Positions 21,732 through 34,118 of a stretch of DNA of 64,000 nucleotides are shown here, piece after piece. A model generated the notes under the pieces. It had not been told where the DNA came from, made no database searches, and was given only the letters and a program-made list of their open reading frames with translations. The translations under genes and the position numbers were made by a program. The stretch's first letter is position 1, and each line of letters opens with the position of its first letter. The DNA is from Timema cristinae (taxonomy: Eukaryota > Arthropoda > Insecta > Phasmatodea > Timematidae). Where the stretch lies: positions 50,947,894-51,011,893 of the forward strand of contig JBCFYV010000001.1 of the NCBI GenBank assembly GCA_039000515.1, read 5' to 3'.

Positions 21732-24700
21732 TGTCAGTGTTGCTCACTGTTGTTGCCAACAAACATTTCACAAGTTACATTTTAAAAACAGACAAAAAAA
21801 CAAACACAAAAATAAAGGTTATTGATTGGTTGACGGATTGTAGTAAGAACAGAATAAAATCAATAATACGAGTATAATATTCATTTAAGGATGTGTAAGA
21901 GCTAGATAGAATTTAATCAAAATATATAAATAGATATATACCTATTGTTTTTAAACATAGTTCTAATAAGTAAAACATGTAAACTGTTAAGTTATCATCA
22001 TTAATAAACATTAATTATATTTTAATTCAAAATCAATTATATTTCATTCACAGAATACTAGTGATGGACCCTATCTATTCAAAATTATCGAATAAGTTGA
22101 TAGTAATAAGCTATCAACCTTTGTTAGTTTAAAAAAAAGTCATTCGAATTAAAATTGATGTATTCAATGGTCAATATGTTAGCAAGGTATTTCAATAGAT
22201 ATTTATGTTTTGCTGAAGAGATCTGTGTTAAATCTCATTCTACTGTAATGAGGATGGATTTTTTCAAAGTGTGAGTTTAGTTTACCCTTAAAATTAATTC
22301 CATCCCTTTATTTATTTAAACTGTGAAACGATTCCCTTAAACAAGGATGCCCGGATTTCACTTCCTATTTTCTTAAAAATAGGGAAATAAAATTAAAACT
22401 TGTACACTGATGACGTGATCAAAAACTTCAAATATCATAAATGTTCAACGGAGAAGCCACAATTTCAGATAATGACCATTTGAAATCAATTTCTAGAGTT
22501 CTTCCAAACATATTTTAATTGTATTTTCTTACTTATTATTTTATCAGTATTAACTTTGAGGATACTCATTTTCAACAGCACAGCCGAATTTAACAATACA
22601 ATTTTAGTATAAAGTGCTTTATCTGACTACTTAAAAAGGTCACTATATCTACTTTATCGTAAAGTAAAGACATTTTATCTACGGCTTTCACCTTTGATGG
22701 AAGTTATCAATAGTTATAAAATAATAGAGGTGCATAAAGCTTCCAAATGTTGAAGTCAAAGGTCAAGTATTCTTTGCTTCGACTTGTTACACCCACAATG
22801 TCCTTCGAATTTTCTAACATTCGACTTTCACTTTGTATGTTTCAAGCAACACTTCTACTACAGTTAGACTTTGATCACATTTGAAAAGTTGCCTTCACAC
22901 TCCCCTATAAAATAACACTACTAATAAAGTACTTTTTTTCACGCTAGCCATAAAAAAAATATATTTTACAGAGGCCTCTATCAATGAAAATCTGACTTTT
23001 GATCATTTAAATTGATTGATAAAGTCAGGAGTGTTCCTAACATCATAAAATAAAGTGTTTGAGGGGTCTAAGTAAAAGTCTTGAGCTGTAGATTCACATA
23101 AAAATCACAAAACACCTGAGCTAGAATTGGGTTTTACTACAGACCTCGGGACTTTGGCAGGCAAAAAAATGACATAGCCTATTTAGTATCTGGGTACGAC
23201 TTGTTTTATTTTATGTATTGTAGCCAACTGCCAATAAACACATTCCACTATTATTAGAATACGTTAAAGTGTAATATAGCAAAGATATATTCCTAAAAGA
23301 AAGTGTCAGTTCTATGTTTTGTTTGAGCATAGATACATTCTGAATTAGATAACATTATTGTTTGTGCCCCAATATTATTAAAATGTTCCTTCAGTCCTAT
23401 TATTCATCTGGAGTAACCGTATTTAATTACACTAACTAATTGGGAAGAAGTTTCCATGGTGATATAAACAAAGAATGATTGTTCAGCTCAGCATCTGTCC
23501 ACACAGAAGGAAAAGATGGAAAATTGGGTTTTAGTTTTAGGCTACAAATTTTGATATCCTGGACCCTCAAACATTAAAATGAGTGTTCGTTTGTCAAAAT
23601 GGGTTAAACAGTTTTCTAGTAATTGTAATTACCAGAAATGGGCGTATCAAATTATATATGAGATGTGTATAGCCCGAACAGGTAGTGAGACTTATTTTTA
23701 TAGATAATTCTTGTGTATAATTCCAAAATGTAACAAGAGACCTTAAGGTAAATTTACCTGTTGATGCTAGTAGGCAAAGATACGACTCTAATTTGACATG
23801 CTAATTGCGAAATATTTATATAAGAGGAGACAAACTAAATATAATCTATCTAATATTTATCCTTTGTTCAAAGTATATAAATATGACAGTAATGGTATTC
23901 CCCTTATATAACTATTTATAATTAAGACTATCATTTATATTGTAAGCACTTCAATTTAATTACAAATATTACATGATGTCATAACTGATAAATTTTTGAA
24001 ATCTCATCCTACTAATAACTTGTTATCAAAACTCAATTCTTATACTCATTAACAAATAAATCACTTAAATCAAAGATAACGTTGTGAAAAATAAAATGTT
24101 TATGTATAAATCCCCAAGGGTTGTATATAACAAAATATATTTTATTTAGCTCAGTTGCACGGAAAACCTTATCTCAGGACCACTGGGTTTAAACACATGG
24201 TTAGGAAATCCCTTCTCTTTGCCCGTCTGGTTGCCGTAGCAATATTACATGAAACAACAAGAAGCTGGTTGATAATGCTTGGGGTAAAACACATAACAAA
24301 TGCACTTACACTTGTATTTTATATACTATTGTAATGTAACAAAATTAATAGTTATAAAATAAATAAAAAATTAAGTTATTTGTTTGGTTATTTATGTATT
24401 CTGAATTTTAGTCATATCAAATCCTGCCTATGGAGCTCCGTTAATTTACATATCTAAGGTAACATAATTTTCTTGAAACAAAGTTAAAATTTGGTGTTTG
24501 TAAATTTTAAATTAATATGTATAAACTTTGTTTTGTTAACAAGGTATTGATTACTATACCATAATTTCAATTAAAATTAATAAGTAGCCTTACTGCTCTT
24601 AGTTTCATTCTATTTTTGGTAAGTTATCTTAAGATATAGCTTCTAAGTGACTTATTAAAATGGTAGAAACAAAACAAAAAAATTTGAAACTTATCACCAT

Positions 24701-25195
24701 AGCCTTTCTGTAGTTGAAGGCTACAAATCTTTATATTTGATTAAATATATGCATAAACTTCTCACTTCCTCTCCAAGTTAAATTTAACACTCTTGTGTAA
24801 AACGTTTATAGTTCAAAATTTTAATAACTTGCAGCACAGTGTCTCTTTTTGACTCTTGATTGGGAACTTAAACATCCCAGCTTTATTACCATTTTAAAAC
24901 CAACGCTAAAAAAAAAAAAACTAAACTAATCGTCCCCTTCAATTCTTCAAAACCAATAAACAAACGTCGAGGTGTGTAGTACCGTGCGCCTTGGTCCTAT
25001 GCAACCTGCTATACACGCGTGTTTGAACAGCCATGTTCTCCCGGCGCTGTACGCCGACATTTTGGACACAATTTGATGGTATTAGTATAGTTTTACGGAT
25101 GTAAGTGTATAGAGATTTTGTACTCTTTTTAGTTCAAACAAGTATATGTGCGGTTTGGGTGATGAGTATCCGAATATCTTGTCTATATTATATAT

Positions 25196-25226
<31 letters not shown>

Positions 25227-25950
25227 GACAGGATGTAGCTTGTCGTTGGTGGCACTATTGAAAACGGAGGATGAAGCGCCAATGTTGAAAAATTGTGAAG
25301 CTGATGAAAAACATTCATAAAAATATCAGACATAGACGGAATATTAATTATATATGATTCTTATTCATAATAGCTACAAGAAGGGATTCGATCTACTTAA
25401 AGCGGGCCACGTAACTGATTTGACCTAAGTTTGATTTGAAAACTTAGCTTGTATGACATAAAAAGTTGCAAGGCAAACGAGTGCACGTTTAACATCTCGA
25501 TTATAATATTAAGATTTGGCTCATAATAGGTCATGATTTCATTATTTACAAATTAACAATGATAAAACTTTTGGTGAAATAGTAATTAATTTGTCAAAAA
25601 AATATAAGGCAGAATGCTGAAACGTCTAATCTGAATGGTGAACGGAATATGTCCTGTAGCGTTTAGGGACTACAGAGGTTAATGTGTACCGACTAAAGCA
25701 AAAATGAATTGATTGGTTTTTTGAACAAATTCTTTTAGAAAGAGTCAAAATTCATAGAAATTTAAATATTAATAGATTACTTAATTATTTCTCTTCGATT
25801 CTTGAACCCACTTATTTCGTTCTTCCTTGTATGACACAGAAAGAAAGTTGTAAAATATTATGTATTCTTAATGTGTTTATATTGATTTAGATATCCTAAA
25901 ATATCACTCTTATTTCCTACTTTGACGCTCTTTACTTGATTATGAATCGA
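21732..25950. other. Gene-free AT-rich stretch upstream of the cathepsin gene
   Basis: No supportable coding exon or structured RNA found. It holds a (CA)n microsatellite at about 25196-25226 and a short GC-richer patch at 24965-25060 of unknown nature. The bases next to 21731 are the 5' flank of the cathepsin gene. Confidence 0.5.
25196..25226. repeat. (CA)n microsatellite
   Basis: Run of CA dinucleotides preceded by TATATA. Apparent open frames across it are low-complexity artefacts. Confidence 0.9.
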
Positions 25951-25953
25951 AAG

Positions 25954-26200
25954 GGTACCCGTCATTTGGCCTAAAAGGCATTTGGCCTAAAGTGTAGGCT
26001 AAACGCCTTTTGGCCAAATGCCTTTAGGCCAAATGCCTTTTAGGCCAAATGCCTTTAGGCCAAATGCCTTTTAGGCCAAATGCCTTTTAGGTCAAATGCC
26101 TTTTAGGCCAAATGCCTTTTAGGCCAAATGCCTTTAGGCCAAATGACTTTAGGCCAAACGCCTTTTAGGCCAAATGCCTTTTAGGCCAAACGACTTTTTG
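25954..26200. repeat. GGCCAAATGCCTTTTA tandem array, left terminus
   Basis: About 14 units of 15-18 bp. The outermost two units are in one orientation (CATTTGGCCTAAAAGG); from about 25990 inward the array flips to GGCCAAATGCCTTTTA. Confidence 0.85.
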
Positions 26201-26449
26201 GAAAGTTAATTTTTAGACCATTTATTAAAATATGTTTTGCTGTCTCCGGAAACATTCGTTAAGATTTGTAGTGATGCTAATAGATGGCGAGGTGTGTGGT
26301 GTTTAGTTAAATAGTATATACTACCGTTTCAAAATATATAAGTCTTTTCTAAATTTACTACTTCCCAAGGTTTAGCAGCACGTCCATTAACCTGTAGTAC
26401 CACTTTTGTATGTTGAACTTTTTACATTGCCAAGGTTTTGTTCTAATTT

Positions 26450-26620
26450 TTGACAAGCCATCTTGTTAATGTGGGGAGTGCCAGGCCACCACCGTGGTTC
26501 GGATTCCACGTTAAACTGTAGGTCCTTCATTTCATCTCACAATCACCCTACCATTACACATTAGCGTAAGTGCGTATAACCCGAACGGGTAGTAAGACGT
26601 GGTGCTAATAATAATAATTT
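26450..26620 (+). mobile_element. SINE group B, 5'-truncated
   Basis: Begins in the body (CTTGTTAATGTGGGG...) and runs through GTGGTTCGGATTCCACGTTA to the tail GTATAACCCGAACGGGTAGT and (AAT)n. The tRNA-like head is missing, as expected from incomplete reverse transcription. Confidence 0.8.
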
Positions 26621-26918
26621 TGTACCGTTTTGTACCAGAAATAAAATTTTTGTACCCGTACCGTTTTTTATTAATTAGCACATACATGTGGTTACACCAT
26701 TTTAATAATTTTGTTTTATTTTGAATTTGGAATATATTTTTTTTAAGTGCCAAAGTATATTTTATCAGTCTTCCTAAGTATATTTGTTTATTAATTTTGC
26801 TAAATGAATTAATCAATCATTCGTTTTTTTATAATCATATTAACTTACTCGAGTTTGCCACGGCTTCGCTCACATTTTAGTTGGGTAAATTATCTTATTT
26901 TTAGCAAATCATCTAAAC

Positions 26919-27251
26919 CAGGTTTTCTCAAACTCTATACTCTTGAGCCTTATATGAACATAAAATTAATTGTTAAGACTCTTATTCTTAGAATAAAATA
27001 ACTTGTTTACGTTAAAATACAAAAATGAGACATTTATTATTTAATTGATTTAATTATTTTCTGATAAGAGCTTTGTAGAAGTTTATAAAAATAGTAAGGT
27101 TTTGTAAGATATTAATTAATTTTATTGCTTCATAGGCCAAACAGAATATTAATTTTTTAGTCAATCATAATTTAGGCAAGTCGAAAGAAGTGAGAAATTG
27201 GTTCACAACTCATCTGAAATCCCTTCGCGCCTCGCAGTTTGAGAAACCCTG
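26919..27251. mobile_element. 333-bp hAT MITE with perfect 8-bp target duplication
   Basis: Flanked on both sides by ATCTAAAC (26911-26918 and 27252-27259). The ends are CAGGTTTTCTCAAACT and AGTTTGAGAAACCCTG, inverted copies with one difference. Non-coding and AT-rich inside. The CAGGGTTT ends are of the same general type as the larger hAT at 17068. Confidence 0.85.
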
Positions 27252-27259
27252 ATCTAAAC

Positions 27260-28277
27260 TACCAAAAATACAATTTCAAACACGTATGAGGCGAAAACTT
27301 TGTATGTTGATGAAGCCACAAATTAACTACTACCTATAAGAAGTAAAATCTATTTTATAAATATATATATATATATATAATCTATTTTATATATATATGC
27401 AGTCTTTGCATCAATATTTGCTCGCTTACGCAGAGACATTGTTGAAATGAACACCAAAAGAAATAGTTTAAATTTACTAACTAAACATGAATTAATTTGA
27501 AAGAATCACTCTAGTACTAAGCACCTCAGCTTATCAAATAAATTGTTCTTTTAGTAATTGTTTCTATTGGTTTTTGAAAATTTTCCCTTCTCCTCCCCAA
27601 TCATAATTTCTCTAACTCCCATTTAAACACATAGTTTTAAGAATACTTTCTTTATCTATAGTTGTTCTTCTACCTGCCAGCCAAATTTCGATTTTAAACT
27701 ATAGATAAAAGGTTTTTAATAACTCCCCCGCCCCTCCCTTGATTTCATGGAGTTACATTTTAAAATGCTCAGACTTATTATTTATTTGGAGTGGTGCATT
27801 TACGGGCATGCCAAAATTCAATTTTTAACGACACTGCACTGAGATGTAGTAGTTTCTATTAATTTTGTAGATTTTGGACCCCTTATTCCCCAACCCACTT
27901 TGAGAAATTTAGAGTCTAATGTTATTTTGGCTATCTGGGATTTGATTTATCTTTATTTATCTGTCAAAATTTTATTTTTTTCCTAATCTCAAAAAGTTTT
28001 TTTCTCTATTATACTCCATCACCACTATTTCTCAGAATGCAATATTAAATAATAATAAAAATAATAATTATTATTATGTAAATGTCTATTTGTATTGTTT
28101 CCCGTACCTAATTAATAAATTTAAATTCTTTACAATACAGTGAAGTAATTAAATATATTAGTTTTTGAAAATGTTGACCTCCAAGCTCCCCTTCCTCCTG
28201 CTATTACTCAACTCACTGAAAAATTTCAAATTTTAAGGTTTATTTGGTCATCTTGATGGGTCCTTCCTTATACTAAG
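27260..28277. other. AT-rich interior of the 8.3-kb element
   Basis: Contains an (AT)n patch at about 27358-27400. No exon, RNA gene or repeat family recognised otherwise. Confidence 0.5.
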
Positions 28278-28553
28278 GTGACCTGGTGGTCTAGGGGAAA
28301 GGTGTCAGACTTCTATGCTGGCGGCCGGGGTTCAATCCTCGGTCCCAGCACAGATTTATCTGATTTCCAAACCCTTCCTTCACCTCTGACAAGTTACCTT
28401 GTGAATGTGGGGAATGCCAGGCCTCCACCGTGGTTCGGATTCCACGTTAAACTGTAGGTCCTTCATTTCATCTCATAATCACCCTACCATTACATATTAG
28501 CGTAAGAGCGTATAACCCGAACGGGTAGTAAGACGCTGTGCTAATAATAATAA
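28278..28553 (+). mobile_element. SINE group B, full length
   Basis: Head GTGACCTGGTGGTCTAGGGG (A-box-like) and GGGTTCAATCC (B box), body with CCTCCACCGTGGTTCGGATT and TTAAACTGTAGGTCCTTCAT, tail GTATAACCCGAACGGGTAGT then AAGACGCTGTGCTAATAATAAT. It is the best reference copy of this group in the window. Confidence 0.85.
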
Positions 28554-28716
28554 AAATATACTAAGGCTACTAGAGTTGTAGGGAAGGCTAGTTCACTTTA
28601 CCGGCCAGCATTCAGTTCTACCCTAACACGCAGCGCTGCTGTAACGTCTGATCGTGACCTAGCCAAGCTTGCTTCTGTTCAGATCATGTGACTGTGTAGT
28701 GCAGCACTTTTTTTAA

Positions 28717-28977
28717 ATTATTATTCAGCACCACGTCTTACTACCCGTTCGGGTTATACGCCTAAGTACTAATTACGCTAATGGATTAGGAATTGGGAAG
28801 GTTGAATTAGTGGAAGTGAACCCGCATTTGCGTGGAGGGAGAGTGGAAAACCATTGAGGAACCCCCCCCCCCCCCCATTTCACCCGACCGAGATTCAAAC
28901 CTCGATCTCCCCATCCTCAGCAGTAGATCTCAACACGACTCGCGCGTTAGCTATCTACGCCACCGAGGCGGGTGCGC
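28717..28977 (-). mobile_element. SINE group A, full length
   Basis: On the minus strand: tRNA-like head from CGGTGGCGTAGATAGCTAAC, B-box GGTTTGAATCTC, a poly-G tract (poly-C on the plus strand at 28862-28876), body ACGCAAATGCGGGTTCAC, tail GTATAACCCGAACGGGTAGT and AAGACGTGGTGCTGAATAAT. It lies 160 bp from a group B SINE with the same tail in opposite orientation. Confidence 0.85.
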
Positions 28978-29113
28978 TCGTTACTAACTTCTTATTTATG
29001 TCAAGTATGCTTCCAAAGTCAATGTGAATAGTAAATGTTTGTATGTTTATTGTAAGCTTTCTTATTATTTATGCGTGAAGGGTTACGAAAAGTGTCATAC
29101 CGATACTAAGAAA

Positions 29114-29293
29114 ATGCCGGGTAAGCGTTGTACCGTTGCCGTATGCAATAAAAGTAATCTAAGAGATATGGTGTTATACACCATGACTTCCCTAAAGATT
29201 CTGATGTCAGATGAAGATGTATTCCCTTCTGAACGAGATGGAAAATGGAGTCATGGTTCATATTTTATTTGCTCAGAACATTTTTTCACCTAA
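29114..29293 (+). pseudogene. THAP zinc-finger domain relic
   Basis: The ATG opens MPGKRCTVAVCNKSN, the start of a THAP domain (Cys-x4-Cys). After a one-base shift the sequence reads HHDFPKDSDVR, the family's FPKD block. Back in the first frame it ends GKWSHGSYFICSEHFFT, the Cys-x2-His-Phe close of the domain. THAP domains bind DNA and occur in P-element/THAP9-type transposases and in host regulators. About 90 residues with a frameshift; no catalytic domain follows that I can read. It lies inside the 8.3-kb element, so it may be a remnant of that element's own protein or a capture. Confidence 0.7.
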
Positions 29294-29299
29294 TGAATA

Positions 29300-30130
29300 T
29301 GAACAAGACCTTCAGTCCTAACTGCTGTAATTTCCTTAAAAAAGCAAATTAAAATCGCCCTTATTTGTGATGTCTCCGAACATGTTATCCAAGGGGAAAA
29401 TATATCACCCGTGAATCTAGGCATTGTATTAGATTTACAAAACAAATAGTAAGTGGTTTCATGGCGTGTAAACATGTCACCCCCAATAGTTTTACTTTAT
29501 GGAAAAGTCCCTTCTATAGTGAATTTAATGATTTGTTTAAATAGTTTACTTAACTGCAAGATTTCACATATGCATTTTATAACCTTATTAAACAAATCGA
29601 TCTTGCTTCATTAATGTGGACAGTAGTCTGTAAGAAAAATCTCCCCATGCAAGGTGGATATAGTTTTATGTTATCCGTGCCATCTTAAAACATACTTTAG
29701 AAACATTATTTCTAAATTTAATAAATCACGTGGCTGTATGACACACATGAATATGTTTTTTTACAAGAACATAGTTTATTGTAGTACATGAACAAATGTA
29801 TATAGTACGCAAGTTAATGAAAGCATTAAGGTATTTGGTGACGTAAATGTTCACTTAAATTATGTGTTAACTTTTCAATATAAATTTAATAACCCTCTTG
29901 TAAGTAGGCCTATTCATAAACCAATTTGTAATATAGTGAAAATATTGAATTTATATTAATGTTCAACTGAGTGTGTCAAATTATATATTTAAAGGGTAAT
30001 ATTAGATTCAGCTACATTTGTGTTATATAAGTTGGTAATAATATATGCCCCCCTCAAAGTTGGAGATAATATGTGTTTCCTACACCTATATCCCCCACCC
30101 GCCCCCCCTCAGTTGGAAATAAAGTTGTCC
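29300..30130. other. Non-coding stretch after the THAP relic
   Basis: AT-rich with many stops; homopolymer C patches near 30050-30110. No further transposase motif read. Confidence 0.45.
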
Positions 30131-30310
30131 TCTAAGATTGAAGTTCAAATCCTAGCCGGGTGTAACAAGGGTATTTTTCCCTAAAATGGTACCCCACTCT
30201 CAATATACGCAAATGTAGGTACATTCAATCTAAAATGTAACATTCCTCATTCCTGGTTCATTAGGGTAAATTGATGTATGTGTACAACTCAAACGGGTAG
30301 TAAGTCACAA
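30130..30310 (+). mobile_element. SINE group A, partial and divergent
   Basis: B-box-like AGTTCAAATCCTAGCC, body ACGCAAATGTAGGTACATTC, and tail TGTACAACTCAAACGGGTAG. The A-box part is missing or decayed. Confidence 0.6.
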
Positions 30311-30726
30311 TGAAAAAAAACCTATTGTGATGACTATCAAGAGTATCGGCGAAGCTTTATTAGTGTTGGGCGAGGTAGTTTGTAAAAACACTATTTTTAA
30401 GGAGTTTTTAGGTGCTTGACTCCAAGCCAGTGGAAAATATTTGAAAATGGAATGCCACTAAAAGCTATTTGGGGTGTTCCTTAAGCATTTAGAAATAATA
30501 ATAGATTGTTATATAATCTTTTTGAAGTTTGATGCAAACCATCTTTCAGCTTCAAATTCAAGTATATCAGAGGGATGTTTAACAAAATGGAGGGAGGCAC
30601 ATTTCGATGGGGGGAGAAAAATTTGGTAATACCCCACCCTATCAACCCTTCCCTCTTTCCCAGTTCACGCTCAATGAGTGACACTTGATATAAAACTAGT
30701 GACAGACACACCGAAGAATGTAGATT

Positions 30727-30925
30727 ATTTCCTCAGAGTCTGACAAACTAACTTAAATCTAGAACAAATACAACATCCAGCCCCCTGACAGTTAATTCAT
30801 CATTGTGAAAGGGAAAAAGCACAGTCAACCAATGATACGTTTTTCGGACATTCCGGGAATCGAACCCGGGACCTTTAGCTCAGTATACAAACACGCTACC
30901 AACTGAGATAAAGTGTCGGACTGTG
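30727..30925 (-). mobile_element. SINE group C, tRNA-headed
   Basis: Minus-strand head TATCTCAGTTGGTAGCG (A box) and GGGTTCGATTCC (B box), ending in a partly paired acceptor-like TGTCCGA. The anticodon arm does not pair well, so this is not a working tRNA gene. The body contains GGGGCTGGATGTTGT and CTAGATTTAAGTTAG, shared with copies at 40433 and 47541. Confidence 0.7.
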
Positions 30926-32755
30926 TATTGAAATCAACATTTAGTACGGTTTATGTGTTGTTAGCAAAATAATTCTATATTACGTGATAAAAAAAAATTA
31001 CACCTCTGTACACAAATAAAAAACTGGTACGTTGGTATTAACGCTATAAACTACCTGATCTCATAAGTCATCGCACTCAAAATATAACTTGTTTTTGAGT
31101 GACGCGGAGGTCGGGTGTAGTGTAGTTCTTCTTTTATATTCATTCAAGTATTAAATTATAAAAGACTTGTGAGATTTAAATGTATTTATTGAATGATCAT
31201 AATACTAGTGTAAATATTTTTATTAGAGTTCGGCCATTCATTTTTTCTGGTACAAAGGCTCCTTCGGTCTAAAATGTGAGAACCCCTGGTCTAAGTCAAT
31301 ATATGTTAATGTGTTGAATAACACGCTCTGGTAGCTTTGTCAGTTCGAAGTACTTTAGTATTAATTTTAACCGAAATTGGGTGGGGTGCGAGTGATTCTG
31401 AAGTCTCTATATAAGCGAGGTCCCCGGTGTAATAACCCATATCTTGTGTTAAGAAACTTAAAAACTAAAACGAACTTAATTACCAGAATGGTGGCTACTA
31501 GTTATATACATTTTCTTGTATACAATGTATGGAAGCTACTATGGTTGTGCTTTTTTCAAATGAGAATATAAGTGGCACTTTTAATATGTGTGTGTTTTGA
31601 ATATAAAGTCTTAAACCAAGTCTTAAAAAGGAGCCTATGTATACGACTCATCTTCTGTGTCTAATGTTTTAGTTATAAAGTAAATAATTTATGTTTGTAT
31701 TGAAATTATTAGGGGTTATGGGGGAAGGTGCCCCGTTTACTCCACCCAATGAGTGCGCCACTGGTTCTAAGTAAACGCTTAGTTAGAGGTCATTTTATCA
31801 TAGATATAATTAATTTATAAAATATGATAGTTATTAAAATTGTTTTTATGAACTTATAATGCCCCTTTTTCTCGTCAAATGAAAAAAATCAAAAGTATAT
31901 CCATTAGCTTTTATTTAATTAAAGGGTACCAAACTTTTAGTTCAAAACCCTTTAAAAAAGGTTTAGATTATATATATATATAGTTAATAATGAATACTTT
32001 TTGAGCCAGTATGTTAAAGGAGTCTCTCATTTTATATTATTAAGTCAACATAGTAAGTATAGTATTTATCTTAAAAATGTTAAATAAAGTTTAAATGTAA
32101 TTATAATTATACAAAAATGTACATTTGTTATATTTGAAAATGATGTATTTTCACTGTCTAAAATATGTTTTTCAAGTAAATAGAGTAAGCTCTAGTAGTG
32201 TTGTTTTTTCATTGTATCTTCACGCCAGTCAATGCTTTCCACATTTAATAGCAATTAGAAGGTAGGTATGAGGAAGATAGAATTATGAGAAGTAGCCTCG
32301 TTTGCGTGGAAAAACGGGAAACCATTTAGGAAAAATTACCTTAAGTACATCGTGTAATTGAGCAGGCGCGGTATGCACATTTTTGTCCTCGATTCATTAT
32401 TTTATAGTAAAAATCTTTCTTTCAAAAATGAAGATGAAATACATATTTAAAAAAATTAGATATCACTAAACTTTACACAAAATATACAAATCAATACATT
32501 ATTTAATCTATATAAAGCAAAGGATGAAGCAAGACAGAGGTACCCGCCAACAACTCGTGAAACTCAAATCAAATTATGTTAGTGGGTTTGAAAAAGAACC
32601 AAAGGAAAGTTGCCGGGGAACAATGAATTTTTGTTATGGTTTACTTCAAGGTCGTTTGCTATTATTAGGAATGGAGGGAGGAAAGGACTGCTGCCTAATC
32701 CCACCCTTCAAAGTCTCTTGTAGAGTGCGACGGAGAAGAAGAAAGAGAAGATTTT
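30926..32755. other. Interior of the 8.3-kb element without recognised genes
   Basis: AT-rich. Two isolated hAT-like 3' ends are visible (GAGAACCCCTG near 31285-31295 and GTGCGCCACTG near 31754) but their partners were not found. A short group A-like fragment may lie at 32290-32400. No gene. Confidence 0.45.
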
Positions 32756-32761
32756 AGCTGT

Positions 32762-33278
32762 TTGCCACGTAACTCAAGTTGGCCCGCCACATTGCTGAAA
32801 AAATCTTTTTTGTCTAATCGTTTGTGCTCTATTTGTGCTCATATGTGCCCGAACATGAACATTTGTGCTGTGAAACTGGCCAATTTAGAAAATATTTAAT
32901 GTGGTGGGCCAACTTGAGCTCAAGCTAGCCCACCACATATTGAAAAACACAACATAACAAAATTTATTTAAGTCAATCCATTGTGCTCCATTTGTGCTCA
33001 TATGTGCCCGAAAATGAACATTTGTGTTTTAAAATTATAAAATCTAAAGAACAATTAATGTGGCGGGCTAACTTGAGTCTTCCTTATACCATAACCTGTG
33101 GAAAAATTGAATTCAAGCAGGCCCGCCACATTTTTAAATATCAATGTAACAAAATTCTGTTTTCACCATTCGTTTGTTTTTCGTTTGTGCTCATATGTGC
33201 CCAAAAATGAGTATTTGTGCTCTATAATTAGAAAATCTAGAAAACAGTTAATATGGTGGGCTAGCTTGAGCTCTAGTT
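32762..33278. repeat. Three tandem units of about 160-170 bp with palindromic junctions
   Basis: Each unit contains GTGCTCATATGTGCCC and GAACATTTGTGCT/TTT and is bounded by GCCC(G/A)CCACAT on one side and ATGTGG(C/T)GGGC followed by AACTTGAG on the other, so junctions form inverted repeats. A reversed TCGGGCACATATGAC lies just beyond at 33338. Apparent open frames here come from the repetition. Confidence 0.8.
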
Positions 33279-34118
33279 GGATCGCCTTCATTAAATGTTA
33301 TCTAAAAGGCCTAGATTCACAGCCCTAACGTTAATTTTCGGGCACATATGACATATATATAACCTTTGTAATATTTACTGGCAAAATTTATTTAATGCGT
33401 CACTATTATTTATATATTAATTATTAATACAATAGATAAAAAAAATATGTTCATATATATCTCAGTAGCGCTAAACGAAAATCGGGCGTCACTTCAGACA
33501 AATTTAAAGTGGGTGGGTTGAATATTGTTTGTTTGATGTTTGTTTGAAAGGGTTTTATTTAATTCTTGTAACACATATAACAGATTATAACATTAATAAA
33601 GCATGTGAAACATAAAGGACAGACAGTTAACACCAGCCCGAAGGGCTCTCGAGAACGGACACGACATGGACATACAGTACAAAACTCAACAAGAAAAACA
33701 ATGGCGCCCTGGCGGGCTGAATACTGTTATCCATGGGTTGGGGGTGGGAAAATGATGGTTGAATATTGGTTTCCACTTTCATTTTGCCTTTCGGAATAAG
33801 TTGTCAAAAGTCCCCATAATTTGAATGTACGCATATAATTTTACCGAGCGTAAACGATGCTGAGAATGGGATTTTTTTATTGTTTTTCGTTAACTTTATG
33901 ACCGTGAGATATATTAACAAGGAAATAATATCGGAAATCTATTTATAAAAAAGGTGATAGAGTGTTTTGTGAACTACTGATCTAGTTGTATGTAGGATGT
34001 CAATGTTTTTAGAAATATTGTAACTACCTTGCATCAGTTGTGCTATCTATATTCAGATGAAACAACTAACAGTACCTTTTACTTTCCGAAGATAACCGAA
34101 GGTTTTAAATTTACATTT
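33279..34118. other. Unassigned sequence before the right terminal array
   Basis: A slightly GC-richer patch at 33600-33770 has no recognisable protein. Nothing else seen. Confidence 0.45.

Noticed and set aside
25082..25333. Open frames crossing the (CA)n microsatellite
   Set aside because: Low-complexity runs of VCVCV or THTHT; no homology or gene structure.
30845..30925. Minus-strand tRNA-like sequence with good A and B boxes
   Set aside because: The acceptor stem has a mismatch and the anticodon arm does not form a 5-bp stem with a 7-base loop. The downstream body is shared with two other loci, so it is a SINE.
31205..31760. hAT-like 3' ends GAGAACCCCTG and GTGCGCCACTG
   Set aside because: I searched upstream by eye for matching 5' ends and 8-bp repeats and found none.
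32524..32757. Plus-strand open frame ending in an Arg/Lys-rich tail
   Set aside because: No recognisable domain. It ends at the edge of the tandem repeats and the composition bias comes from purine-rich sequence.
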